From the NCBI GenBank assembly GCA_050696075.1, contig JBOGUF010000181.1, forward strand, positions 1 to 38,109: 38,109 nucleotides of DNA. The letters run 5' to 3'. Under the pieces are notes generated by a model. That model saw nothing but the letters and a program-made list of their open reading frames with translations. It was not told the origin of the DNA and did not search any database. Shown one piece after another: positions 1 to 7,770 of this stretch; positions within the stretch are counted from its first letter, which is position 1, and each line of letters opens with the position of its first letter. The translations under genes were made by a program, and so were the position numbers. The stretch comes from JBOGUF01 sp050696075 (GTDB lineage: Bacteria > Chloroflexota > Chloroflexia > Thermomicrobiales > UBA6265).

Positions 1-2
1 TG

Positions 3-596
3 AAGCCGGAGGCGGCCGTCGAACGGCTGACCAAAGCGATCGTCGTCGCCGGCGCGAACGGCGCCCAGTTCGTCAATACCGACGAGATGGTCAAGCCGGA
101 CTGGATGGACGACGAGATGGCGCATCAAGCGATGCGCTACTCACTGACGAAGGCGAATCTCGTCGCCCAGCGCCACGGCGTCTATGTCTGCGTCGAGCCG
201 CACGGCATCTACACCAAGACCTCCGAGGGGCTGCTGAAGATCGTCAATTTGGTTCCCTCGCCCTGGATTCAGATCAACTGGGACACCGGCAACTCGTACC
301 TCGCCGCCGTCGAGGATCCGTACGAAGCGCTGGAGCGGGTGCGCGACCACGTCCGCCACGTGCATGCGAAGGACATCAGCATGGAGCACAGCGAGAAGGA
401 GCGGGGCAAGGTCACCGGAACCCCGGTCGGCTGCGCCTGCGGTGAGGGGCTCGTCGATTGGGAGCGCGTGCTGCATATCCTCGATCCACTCGATCGCGAG
501 CTCTTCCTCAGCGTCGAGTGCGGCACCATCGACCAGGCCGAGCGCAGCCTCTGCTTCCTGAAAACGGTCGTGGGCGACAGGCTGTTGGATGATTAG
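3..596 (+). CDS. Sugar phosphate isomerase/epimerase, TIM barrel (5'-truncated by window edge)
   Basis: The reading frame is open from the first bases of the window, so the true start lies upstream; only the C-terminal ~197 residues are seen. They carry the signature of xylose-isomerase-like TIM barrels (AP_endonuc_2 superfamily): an acidic strand end in VCVEPHG, then NWDTGN, then HVHAKD, then SVECGT, which supply the Glu, Asp, His and Glu divalent-metal ligands in order. Such enzymes isomerise or epimerise keto-sugars and inositol derivatives; the substrate cannot be told from sequence. The next gene starts 21 nt downstream on the same strand and the third gene is an Idh/MocA dehydrogenase, a usual partnership in sugar or inositol catabolic operons. 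Family call secure, substrate unknown. Confidence 0.85.
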   Translation, partial: KPEAAVERLTKAIVVAGANGAQFVNTDEMVKPDWMDDEMAHQAMRYSLTKANLVAQRHGVYVCVEPHGIYTKTSEGLLKIVNLVPSPWIQINWDTGNSYLAAVEDPYEALERVRDHVRHVHAKDISMEHSEKERGKVTGTPVGCACGEGLVDWERVLHILDPLDRELFLSVECGTIDQAERSLCFLKTVVGDRLLDD

Positions 597-617
597 GCAG
601 GGGACGACAAACCCACG

Positions 618-1508
618 ATGATCACTCCCAAGGTGGAGTCCACCGCCATCGACTTCCTGGCCGGCGACCAACTGGCCGGCCGCTACGTCTTTGACGACGA
701 GTTCAAACCCTACCTGCATCCGCTGAACACGCCCCGGGGGCACACTCTCTCCCTCCTCTCCCCCCATGACCACAAACATCATCGGGGATTGATGTACGGG
801 CTCCGGGCGCGCGACGTCTGTTTCTGGGAGGAGTTCACGCTCCTCCCGGGGGAGGTCGTCGGGCGTCAGCGTCACGATTCACTGGCGTCGATCACCGGCG
901 AGGACGGCGCGGTCGGCATTACGCAAGAATTGACCTGGCTTGCCTGTGACGATCGGTTGATCACGTTTCGGGAGCGGCGAACCATCACCTGTCGCTCCCC
1001 GCCCGAGGGCGGCGCCTACGAGTGGACCTGGTCGACCGAGATCGAGGCGCAGCGGGACGTCGAGCTGATCATGAGCCAGTGGAGCCAGCGCAAGGACGAC
1101 GGCGCTTTGGTCAATTACCACGGACTCGGGATTCGCTTCCGGCGCGACTTCGGCTGCACCGGCGGCAACAGCCTGCGCCTGGATGGGCAGAAGACTTCGT
1201 TCGAAGATGGCCTCGGCACGATCCCCGCCGAGGTCGAATTCCGTGGGAGCATCGACGGCACATGGCCGGTCCAGCGGGCGGCCGTCACTTTGACGCAATT
1301 TCAATCAAACGCGCTCTTCGTCATGGAGACGCCGTTCGCGTTCATGAGCCTAGGGCCGAACAACCTGGCACCCATGCAATTGCAACAGGGCCAGCGCCTT
1401 GTCGAGCGATATCAGGTAACAGTTATCGATCTTCCTGACCAGGAGAGAGACCGTGGGTACCCCCTCCTACCCCATCCGGTTCGCATTCGTCGGCGCCGGT
1501 GGGGTTAG
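618..1508 (+). CDS. PmoA-like protein (DUF6807 family)
   Basis: A 296-residue cytoplasmic protein without signal peptide. The N-terminal part has the family hallmark HDHKHHRGLMYG (about residues 51-62) followed by FWEEF; later it has WSQRKDDGALVNYHGLGIRF and near the end FAFMSLGPNN. It matches the family annotated 'PmoA' or DUF6807, common in sugar-utilisation loci of Planctomycetes, Chloroflexota and Actinobacteria next to Gfo/Idh/MocA dehydrogenases; despite the name it is not methane monooxygenase. Biochemical role is unknown, probably a sugar-binding or modifying beta-sandwich. Its last 56 nt overlap the next gene in another frame, so the Arg-rich C-terminus (after VIDLPDQ) may be an extension past the conserved domain. 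Confidence 0.8.
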   Translation: MITPKVESTAIDFLAGDQLAGRYVFDDEFKPYLHPLNTPRGHTLSLLSPHDHKHHRGLMYGLRARDVCFWEEFTLLPGEVVGRQRHDSLASITGEDGAVGITQELTWLACDDRLITFRERRTITCRSPPEGGAYEWTWSTEIEAQRDVELIMSQWSQRKDDGALVNYHGLGIRFRRDFGCTGGNSLRLDGQKTSFEDGLGTIPAEVEFRGSIDGTWPVQRAAVTLTQFQSNALFVMETPFAFMSLGPNNLAPMQLQQGQRLVERYQVTVIDLPDQERDRGYPLLPHPVRIRRRRWG

Positions 1509-2556
1509 CCGGTTGCATGTGCCCGCATTTCAGGCCGCGCCCGAGTGCGTTCGACTCGCCGCCGTCTGCGACGCGCGGCCGGACGCCGCCCGCGCTCTGG
1601 CCGAGCAATTCCCGGCGCCGGTCCGGCTCTTTGGCGACCATCGGGATCTGCTCGACACAGCGGAGATCGACGCGGCCATTATCGGCCTTCCCCACAACCT
1701 CCATTTCCCAGTGGCGCGAGACTTGGTCGCGGGCGGCGTCCCGGTCCTGGTCGAAAAGCCCCTCACCTGCACGCTGGACGAAACGCGGGAGCTTCGTGAG
1801 CTTGCCGCCAGGCATCGGGTGCCGGTTGTGGCCGGGCAGATGCGGCGCTTCAACCGCGAGGCGATCTGGCTGCGCCGATGGCTGGACGCCGATCCCGAAC
1901 ACTTCGGCGACCTCTCTAGCTTCGCCATCCACTCCTGGCAGCACATCGTTGCCTATCTCAACGAGGTCAAGCCCGCCGATCCGTGGCTGCTGGATGGGAA
2001 GCGCGCGGGTGGCGGAGTCGTCATCAGCCTGGCGATCCACCAACTCGATCTGCTCCGCTTCCTCTCCGGCCACGACTACACCGAGGTCCACGCGCGCGGA
2101 CGGTTCGACCCGCCATTCATCAACGGCGCCGAGTCGTCCGCGGCCGTCCTCCTGCAGATGAACAACGGCGCCGCCGGCATGCTCCACGCCAACTACCTCG
2201 GGCCGCGCGTGCCTTATAGCGAGGCGGTGTACCTCTACGGCTCGCACGGGACGATCATTCAGCACGCCGGGGAGATCGGGCAGTACCACGGCCCCTTCCG
2301 CTACGCGACGATCAAGGGACGGGAGACGACCGCCTGGGTTGATCAGTATCAAAACCTCGATCTGGTACCCGCGGAAGAGGCGGCCGACCTCCACGAGAAC
2401 CCCTTCGTCAACCAGCTCGTCCACTTCGCGACCGCCCTCCACACGGGGACGATGCCACGGAACAACGTCGACGAAAACTTCAACACGATGGCATGCATCC
2501 AGGCGATCAACGACAGCCTGCGCAGCGGGAAGCCCGAATCCGTGGCGATGGAGTAG
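1453..2556 (+). CDS. Gfo/Idh/MocA family NAD(P)-dependent oxidoreductase
   Basis: A 367-residue sugar dehydrogenase. The GTG start at 1453 is chosen because AGGAGAGAGA lies just upstream and translation from there opens at once into the Rossmann nucleotide-binding motif FAFVGAGGVSRLH (residues ~10-22). The EKP motif, with the catalytic Lys, is in VLVEKPLTC near residue 103, and the substrate-domain HxxDLLRFLSG helix is near residue 197. Members oxidise or reduce hydroxyls of sugars, inositols and their derivatives using NAD(P). The start overlaps the end of the upstream PmoA-like gene by 56 nt, implying translational coupling. Probably the same pathway as the TIM-barrel isomerase upstream; substrate not deducible. 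Confidence 0.88.
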   Translation: MGTPSYPIRFAFVGAGGVSRLHVPAFQAAPECVRLAAVCDARPDAARALAEQFPAPVRLFGDHRDLLDTAEIDAAIIGLPHNLHFPVARDLVAGGVPVLVEKPLTCTLDETRELRELAARHRVPVVAGQMRRFNREAIWLRRWLDADPEHFGDLSSFAIHSWQHIVAYLNEVKPADPWLLDGKRAGGGVVISLAIHQLDLLRFLSGHDYTEVHARGRFDPPFINGAESSAAVLLQMNNGAAGMLHANYLGPRVPYSEAVYLYGSHGTIIQHAGEIGQYHGPFRYATIKGRETTAWVDQYQNLDLVPAEEAADLHENPFVNQLVHFATALHTGTMPRNNVDENFNTMACIQAINDSLRSGKPESVAME

Positions 2557-2600
2557 CGCGGGCGGGGGAGGCGCTCGGCGGTGCCTGGTACCGCGGACAA

Positions 2601-2902
2601 CGAGCCTTTGCCGAGCTTCAGCAGCGAAGGTGTGGATGCACGAAGAAGCAAGACGAGTTCGATCGTCGGTGCCAATCCTCCAGTTTCGGCCTGCCACCAC
2701 TCGATGCACGCTTCGGTCCAGCTCGTTATCGGGTGATCGTCGTGGACGGACGGGACGCCGGTGCCCTCGCCGTCGAGTGGCGCGCCAGGTCCTCAAGATC
2801 AACCCGGCCCGGCGCCTTTACGAGCGACTCGGATTCTCGATCGTCGGCGAGACCGAGTCGCACTACCTGATGCGTACGACCACCCCTGATTCGGCGCGGT
2901 AA
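2601..2902 (+). pseudogene. GNAT N-acetyltransferase remnant (internal deletion plus frame change)
   Basis: Two pieces of a GNAT protein lie in different frames. The first, around 2670-2790, reads ARYRVIVVDGRDAGALAVEW, typical of the beta2-beta4 part of GNAT proteins. The second, about 2790-2902, reads KINPARRLYERLGFSIVGET then HYLMR and a stop, the classic C-terminal end. The segment that should join them, including the acetyl-CoA binding (Q/R)xxGxG/A loop, is missing, about 50 residues by family comparison. No intact open frame spans the two, so the gene is decayed. Exact 5' limit uncertain. Confidence 0.65.
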
Positions 2903-3109
2903 CGCACGACTGCCGGCAATGTGCGGGAGATGTTCGGCTACCGCCCGGTTCCGGGGTATGCGGATTATCGGACGCCGATTGAAAACCTCTACTTGTGCGG
3001 CAGCGGCGCTTGGCCGGGCGGGGCGGTCCTCGGGGCGCCAGGGCGCAACTGCGCGCTGGCGGTTCTGGGCGATGTCGGTGATGCTCACCCGACGGTGGTT
3101 GCCGGTTGA
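2903..3109 (+). pseudogene. C-terminal fragment of a CrtI/phytoene-desaturase-like FAD oxidoreductase
   Basis: The translated frame reads FGYRPVPGYADYRTPIENLY, then LCGSGAWPGG, then GAPGRNCALAVL. This is the conserved C-terminal FAD-binding end of carotenoid desaturase-like amine oxidoreductases (usually about 500 residues). Nothing of the N-terminal dinucleotide-binding GxGxxG region exists upstream, where the GNAT remnant sits directly abutted. Its end overlaps the 3' end of the opposite-strand permease gene by 25 nt. It looks like a deletion scar, not a functional gene, although a short peptide could be translated from the GTG at 2921. Confidence 0.7.
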
Positions 3110-3984
3110 TCCGCCGTTGGAGCGCGGCGCGCGGGCGTCCGTTCCGCCTGCCGGCCGCGCTTCGCGCGTAGCCAGCGCCTACCCTCGAGGTCGGTTGCCA
3201 ACCAGGTCGCCGCAAGTACGACGACGACGATCGCCAGCGCCGGCGGCAGAACCCACCAGACCCAGACGTTGCCGACAAAGAGCAGGGGGTAGCCGAACGC
3301 CCAGCTCAGCATCGATCCCCAACTCTTGGCGGACGGGTCGCCGAGTCCAAGGAACGCCAGCGTCGCCTCGGTGAAGATCGCGAAGCGTAAGGTCAGCACG
3401 AGCTTGGCCGGCAGCACGCTCAGCGTACCGGGCAGGACGTGAACCAATGCGACTCGGGCCGGGCTGGCGCCGAGCGCGCGTGCCGCTTCGACGAAGGGCT
3501 GCCCGCGCAGCGCGATCACGTTCGCGCGGACGATGCGGGCGAAGGAGGGCCAGGAGAGGAAGCCAAGCGTCAAGACGACGTTGCGTTGGCTCGGACCGGC
3601 CGCGACCACGATCAGTAGGTAGAGCGGAATGCTCGGCAGCGCCAGCAGCAGATCAGTCAAGCCCATTAGTGGCGCCTCCGCTCGGCGCCAGAGACCGGCG
3701 ACAATGCCGATCGACCACGACAAGAGCGTGGAGAGGAGAGTGACCAGGACGCCAACCAAGAGGGTCGCCCTGGCTCCCCACAGCCACTCGCTGTAGATGT
3801 CTTGTCCGATGTCGTTCGTGCCGAACAGATGCTCCCGCGTTGGTGGCTGCAATGGCGGTCCATTGGAGAGACGTGGATCGTAGGGAGCGAGGCCCGGTCC
3901 GAAGATCGCTACGGCCAGAGCAAGCAAGAGCAGGCTTACGGCGAAGCGCGCACTCCAGCCCAACCTGGCAGTCTCATAAGCCAT
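3085..3984 (-). CDS. Peptide/nickel-type ABC transporter permease (DppC/NikC-like)
   Basis: A 299-residue inner-membrane permease with an N-terminal membrane anchor and five further hydrophobic segments. After the first helix comes the DppC/OppC-type signature HLFGTNDIGQDIYSEWLWGA (~49-68). The cytoplasmic EAA loop that contacts the ATPase reads VEAARALGASPARVALVHVL. The ATG at 3984 overlaps the end of the DppB-like gene by 11 nt, so the pair is translationally coupled. It should form a heterodimeric channel with that protein for substrates delivered by the binding protein at 4961-6511. No ATP-binding subunit gene follows: the next sequence is decayed DNA. Peptides, nickel or other small solutes are possible substrates. 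Confidence 0.88.
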   Translation of the reverse strand: MAYETARLGWSARFAVSLLLLALAVAIFGPGLAPYDPRLSNGPPLQPPTREHLFGTNDIGQDIYSEWLWGARATLLVGVLVTLLSTLLSWSIGIVAGLWRRAEAPLMGLTDLLLALPSIPLYLLIVVAAGPSQRNVVLTLGFLSWPSFARIVRANVIALRGQPFVEAARALGASPARVALVHVLPGTLSVLPAKLVLTLRFAIFTEATLAFLGLGDPSAKSWGSMLSWAFGYPLLFVGNVWVWWVLPPALAIVVVVLAATWLATDLEGRRWLRAKRGRQAERTPARRAPTADQPATTVG

Positions 3985-4954
3985 GCCGCGGCTCCAACCA
4001 GCGATAGGTCAGATCGATCGCAAAATTGACGAACAAGACTCCGAGGCTGCCGATCAAGAAGACCGCTTGCAGCACCGGATAGTCACGCGCCCGCACCGCC
4101 TCGAAGGTGAAGAGACCAAGGCCGGGGACCGAAAAGACCCGCTCGACGACGATTGCCCCGCCGAGCACCTGCCCCATCCGCAAGCCGAAGAGGGTCAAGA
4201 CCGGCAGCAGCGCATTTGGCAGCGCGTGGCACAGCGCCACCCGCATCTCCGCGACGCCTTTGGCGCGGGCGGTTGTCAGGTAGGGCGCGGTCAGGACGTC
4301 GTGCACCGCGCCACGGGTGAGCAGGACGAAGGCCGCCGTCGTCGCCAGCACCAGTGTCAGCGCCGGGAGCGCCAGGTGCCAGGCGAGATCAGGAAGGGCG
4401 CGAATCGCGCCACCTAGTCCATCGCCATCGGAGGCAAAGGCCGAGCGCCCGCCGTAGAGGGGAAACCAGCCGGCGCCAACGGAGAGCGCCAGCAACAAGG
4501 CCATCGCCACCAGAAACTCGGGGATGGCCGCGAGCGCGGAGGCGATTGAGACGACCAAGCGATCGGTCCTCCCTCGACGCCAGGCGGTCAGCAGTCCCAA
4601 CAGTGACCCGCCGACTCCGGCAATGAGCAGCGAGACGATCATCAGCGCCAGCGTCCAGGGCAAACGGTCGGCGATCAGATCGGTGACAGGCGCTGACTTG
4701 CTGATCGACCAGCCAAGATCGGCGCGCGCCAGGTCTGCCAGATAGGCCCAGAACTGGCCTGTCAGTGATCGATCCAGATGGTACGAGGCGCGGAGTTCGG
4801 CCCGCGTTTCCTCCGTCATCATCGAGACGGCGGCATTCATGCCGTCGGGAGCGTCCACGTCGAGCGGGTCGCCCGGCAGCAATCGCGGCAGCGCAAAGTT
4901 GAGGAGAATGACGGCAGCCGTCAGGAGGGCGTAACGCGCCAGGAGACCGGCCAC
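3974..4954 (-). CDS. Peptide/nickel-type ABC transporter permease (DppB/NikB-like)
   Basis: A 326-residue inner-membrane permease with the family N-terminus: a first helix ending in LPRLLPGDPLDV (the usual F-x-L-P-G-D-P), a periplasmic stretch, then about five more membrane segments. The EAA loop reads TARAKGVAEMRVALCHALPN, and the conserved GAIVVERVFSVPGLG lies near residue 273. The GTG start is 6 nt after the stop of the binding-protein gene and follows AGGG. It pairs with the DppC-like permease downstream, whose start it overlaps by 11 nt. Substrate cannot be read from permeases; see the binding protein. Confidence 0.88.
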   Translation of the reverse strand: MAGLLARYALLTAAVILLNFALPRLLPGDPLDVDAPDGMNAAVSMMTEETRAELRASYHLDRSLTGQFWAYLADLARADLGWSISKSAPVTDLIADRLPWTLALMIVSLLIAGVGGSLLGLLTAWRRGRTDRLVVSIASALAAIPEFLVAMALLLALSVGAGWFPLYGGRSAFASDGDGLGGAIRALPDLAWHLALPALTLVLATTAAFVLLTRGAVHDVLTAPYLTTARAKGVAEMRVALCHALPNALLPVLTLFGLRMGQVLGGAIVVERVFSVPGLGLFTFEAVRARDYPVLQAVFLIGSLGVLFVNFAIDLTYRWLEPRHGL

Positions 4955-4960
4955 CTGACC

Positions 4961-6511
4961 CTACCGTTGCAGGAAGATGAGCTTGTTGTAGACGAGTGGG
5001 ATGCCGTTCATCAGCCCGCCCCAGGTTGCCATCGGCGTCAGCTTCTCACTGTCGTACACCCAATAGAAGCGGCGGTGATAGAGGACGATGGTCGGTAGCT
5101 CCTCCGCCAGGATCGCCTGCATGGCGAAGATCGCGTCCTGCCGCTGGGTGGGATCGAGCGTCGCGGCCTGCTCGCGACCCAGCCGTTCGAACTCCGGGTG
5201 GGCGAAGAGCGAGCCCTGTGCAAAGTCGTTCGCCTCTTCGCCCGCGTACCACCGGCGAAGGAAGTCGGGATCGCCGCCGACGCCGATGTGTTGCACCAGA
5301 CCGAGCTGAAAGTTCCCCTCACGCAGCAGTTCCGTGCGGGTCTTTCCGTCCACGCGCTTCGTCACGAGGGTGATGCCGACCTCCTTCAGCATCGGCTCCA
5401 TCAGTTCCGGCTCGCGATTCGACGGGTCGGCGATCAGTTCGATGGTGTAGGTCTGACCACCGAGCAGTTCACGCGCCTGTGCCGGGTCGTAGGGATAGGT
5501 CGTGAGGTCGGAGTTGAACCATGGCGATTCGGGCGGCACCACGCCGTCACTTAGGATCGGCTCCCCCTTCGTCACCACGCGCGCAATTTGCGCGCGATCA
5601 AGCGCGTAGACAATCGCCTGTCGCACCTCCGGCTGGTCGAGCGGAGGGCGAGTGGTATTGACGGCGAGCCGGACGATTGACTGTGGTTGGGTCTCGAAAA
5701 CCTTGACCCGCGAGTCGTCGTCAAAGAGTTCCGCGATGGAGGCGTCGGGGGTGAATGCCAGGTCGAGCTCGCCTTGCTGCACCGCCTGGATGCGGGTCTC
5801 CGCCGGAGTGTTGAGTTGCTGGAACTCGCCGACGGTGACCGTGCCGTTGAAGTAGTCGGGGTTCGCCACCAACCGGTACGCGCCGTCCGCTGATCGATAC
5901 TCGGCCAGTTGGTACGGACCGCTGCCGACGCCGGCATCGGGTCCGTCGTAGGTTGTTGGGTCGGCAACGGACGCCCACACGTGCCGCGGAATGATCGGGA
6001 CGCCGCCGGCAATCTCTTCGAGGAACGGGGCATACGGTTCGGCTAGCCGAATCACTACCTGATTGGTGGCCGCGACCGAGGCGCTCTGCACCATCGCGGT
6101 CGGCAGCCAGCGGAAAGGATGCCGCGCGTAGTAGTCGAAGGAGAATGCCACATCCTCGGCGGTGAGCGGTTGGCGGTCGTGCCAGGCAACGTCCGGAGCG
6201 AGCGTGAATCGGTACTCAAGACCGTCGGCTGATACCGCCCACTCAGTCGCCAACCAGGGGATGATTCCGTGCTCATCTTTCCAGGTGAGCGTGTCAAAGA
6301 TGAGGGAAAGAAGGACTGCTCCGCCTGGTCCGGCGGTGGAGATTCGGAAGGGCGTCGGCACGCTGACGTCGGCCCAGCCAAGCCGCACGAGATCGATTGC
6401 CGGCGCGGCGGACTGGCGTGCCGCGGCAGGGTGTCCCGCGAGAGAAAGGGCTGGCAAGATCGAGATCGCAAGCAGTACGGCCAGCGTCAAAGGGGTTCCG
6501 CGACAGCGCAT
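4961..6511 (-). CDS. ABC transporter substrate-binding protein, family 5 (peptide/nickel type)
   Basis: A 516-residue exported binding protein. The start at 6511 is preferred over longer frames because AAGGAGGG precedes it with good spacing and it gives a proper signal peptide (MRCRGTPLTLAVLLAISIL, then a small-residue cleavage region near residue 30). The mature part has the SBP_bac_5 layout: WLATEWAVSADGLEYRFTL, then WHDRQPLTAEDVAFSFDYY, GSGPYQLAEY, and VRQAIVYALDRAQIA. This family binds oligopeptides, nickel-chelator complexes or oligosaccharides. The ATG overlaps by one base the stop of the upstream 412-aa gene (TGATG), which itself begins 24 nt after the hydrogenase accessory block. That setting makes nickel supply an attractive but unproven role. 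Confidence 0.85.
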   Translation of the reverse strand: MRCRGTPLTLAVLLAISILPALSLAGHPAAARQSAAPAIDLVRLGWADVSVPTPFRISTAGPGGAVLLSLIFDTLTWKDEHGIIPWLATEWAVSADGLEYRFTLAPDVAWHDRQPLTAEDVAFSFDYYARHPFRWLPTAMVQSASVAATNQVVIRLAEPYAPFLEEIAGGVPIIPRHVWASVADPTTYDGPDAGVGSGPYQLAEYRSADGAYRLVANPDYFNGTVTVGEFQQLNTPAETRIQAVQQGELDLAFTPDASIAELFDDDSRVKVFETQPQSIVRLAVNTTRPPLDQPEVRQAIVYALDRAQIARVVTKGEPILSDGVVPPESPWFNSDLTTYPYDPAQARELLGGQTYTIELIADPSNREPELMEPMLKEVGITLVTKRVDGKTRTELLREGNFQLGLVQHIGVGGDPDFLRRWYAGEEANDFAQGSLFAHPEFERLGREQAATLDPTQRQDAIFAMQAILAEELPTIVLYHRRFYWVYDSEKLTPMATWGGLMNGIPLVYNKLIFLQR

Positions 6512-7746
6512 CAGTCGGCCCTCCTTCCAAGTGAGCCGTGACCGGCCACGACGATCGGCTCGGAATGCTCTCCATTGAACAGCCAGTGCAGCATTGCGCG
6601 CAGCAACGGGCGCGGCATGTCGCTGCCGTAGCCGATATGGCAATCAGGATCGAGCGTTCCAATCATCACCCGCCCAGGCGCGTAGGTCAGCTCGTCGATG
6701 TAGAGCACGCTGCCTCCCGACCCCTCGTTGACCAGACTCGAGGCATGGACCGGCGGCGACAGCGTGCCGTGCGCATACCAGCGCACCTGCTCCGGCTCGA
6801 GCTCCGCCATCAGCGGATGGCCGGTGGGCATCAGCGACGCCGTGTCGATGCGCCGTTGCTGCCAATCGATCGCCGGCAGCCACGGCTGATTCATCTCTTC
6901 CAAGGCGACGATGGTGCCGCCGCCGGCGAGATAGGCCGCAAGTCGGTCCCGATGCCGAACTAGGATGGCCTGGTTACTCTCTCGTGGCACCCAGACGGCC
7001 GGATATCTGCTCAGATCGAGACCTGCCAACTCCTCCATAGGCACAATGGCGAAGTGGTGGCCAAACTCCCGATCAGCGTAGAAGCCTCGCTGGAAGTGAA
7101 CCCCGGAGAAGAGTCCCGCGATCTTCGGCGCCACGTTTTCCCGTCGCGCGCCGACGCCGGACGCCTCCTGTTCGGCCCAGGTGATCATCCGCTGAAAGAG
7201 TTTTCGCGCCAATCCGCCTCCGTGGAAGGAGTGGGTATCGAGATCGACGTTGGTTGCGGCGAGAATGACTCCCGTCGTCGTCACCCGATCAACGTAGAGC
7301 CAGGCATCGCCGCGCTGATTGGCAATCAGCACCTCGACCCCGGCCGGCGGGACGAGGTGACCGTGGTTGCACCAGTGGGGCTCCTTCGCGTGCCAGTTCA
7401 TCTCATCACCGGTCACGCCGTCGAGCAGCCAGTGATCGGCCAGTACCGGAGGCAGCAGATCTTCCGCGCACTCCGGCTCCCAGCGGCAACCTGAAAACCA
7501 GTTCGTCCACGCTTCACCGAAGACGATGAGCACGCCGCCGCCGTCGAGAAACCGCGAAAACTGATGGCGTCGCGCCCGCAATGCTTCCCCGTCGACTGAC
7601 CGCAAGACGAGCACGATGTCGTAGTCCGCGAGATCGACCTGCATCAGGGCATGCACGTCAAGCGTGTCGAAGCCGCCGAGCAATTCACCTGGACTCGTGA
7701 GCGCATGATGGTACGAAACGCCGGCCGTAACGACGGCTTTCCTCAT
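6511..7746 (-). CDS. Unknown protein with two tandem class-I-amidotransferase-like domains
   Basis: An unrecognised 411-residue soluble protein. AAGGAGG sits about 5 nt before the ATG at 7746, so I prefer that over the GTG one codon upstream. It is internally duplicated: LYVDRVTTTGVILAATNVDL in the first half parallels LYIDELTYAPGRVMIGTLDP in the second, and FSRFLDGGGVLIVFGE parallels AAYLAGGGTIVALEE. The repeating DYDIVLVLRS / RYPAVWVPRE, then lid and GGG turn, resemble the Rossmann-like fold of glutamine-amidotransferase/ThuA proteins, but no Cys-His-Glu triad is evident. The first copy carries a metal-ligand-rich stretch, WHAKEPHWCNHGH, reduced to WYAHG in the second. It sits between the hydrogenase accessory genes and the ABC transporter, probably in their operon. 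Function unknown. Confidence 0.7.
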   Translation of the reverse strand: MRKAVVTAGVSYHHALTSPGELLGGFDTLDVHALMQVDLADYDIVLVLRSVDGEALRARRHQFSRFLDGGGVLIVFGEAWTNWFSGCRWEPECAEDLLPPVLADHWLLDGVTGDEMNWHAKEPHWCNHGHLVPPAGVEVLIANQRGDAWLYVDRVTTTGVILAATNVDLDTHSFHGGGLARKLFQRMITWAEQEASGVGARRENVAPKIAGLFSGVHFQRGFYADREFGHHFAIVPMEELAGLDLSRYPAVWVPRESNQAILVRHRDRLAAYLAGGGTIVALEEMNQPWLPAIDWQQRRIDTASLMPTGHPLMAELEPEQVRWYAHGTLSPPVHASSLVNEGSGGSVLYIDELTYAPGRVMIGTLDPDCHIGYGSDMPRPLLRAMLHWLFNGEHSEPIVVAGHGSLGRRAD

Positions 7747-7770
7747 CACACCCTCCTTCCTCGCATCGGC

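Noticed and set aside
141..875. 244-aa open frame on the minus strand
   Set aside because: Antisense to the TIM-barrel and PmoA-like genes, both with clear family motifs; no recognisable domain.
1423..2802. 459-aa open frame on the minus strand
   Set aside because: Lies opposite the Gfo/Idh/MocA gene; a GC-rich shadow with no motif or RBS.
4961..6511. Firm NikA call
   Set aside because: Family 5 binding proteins share this layout across peptides, sugars and nickel; no decisive ligand residue can be read by eye.
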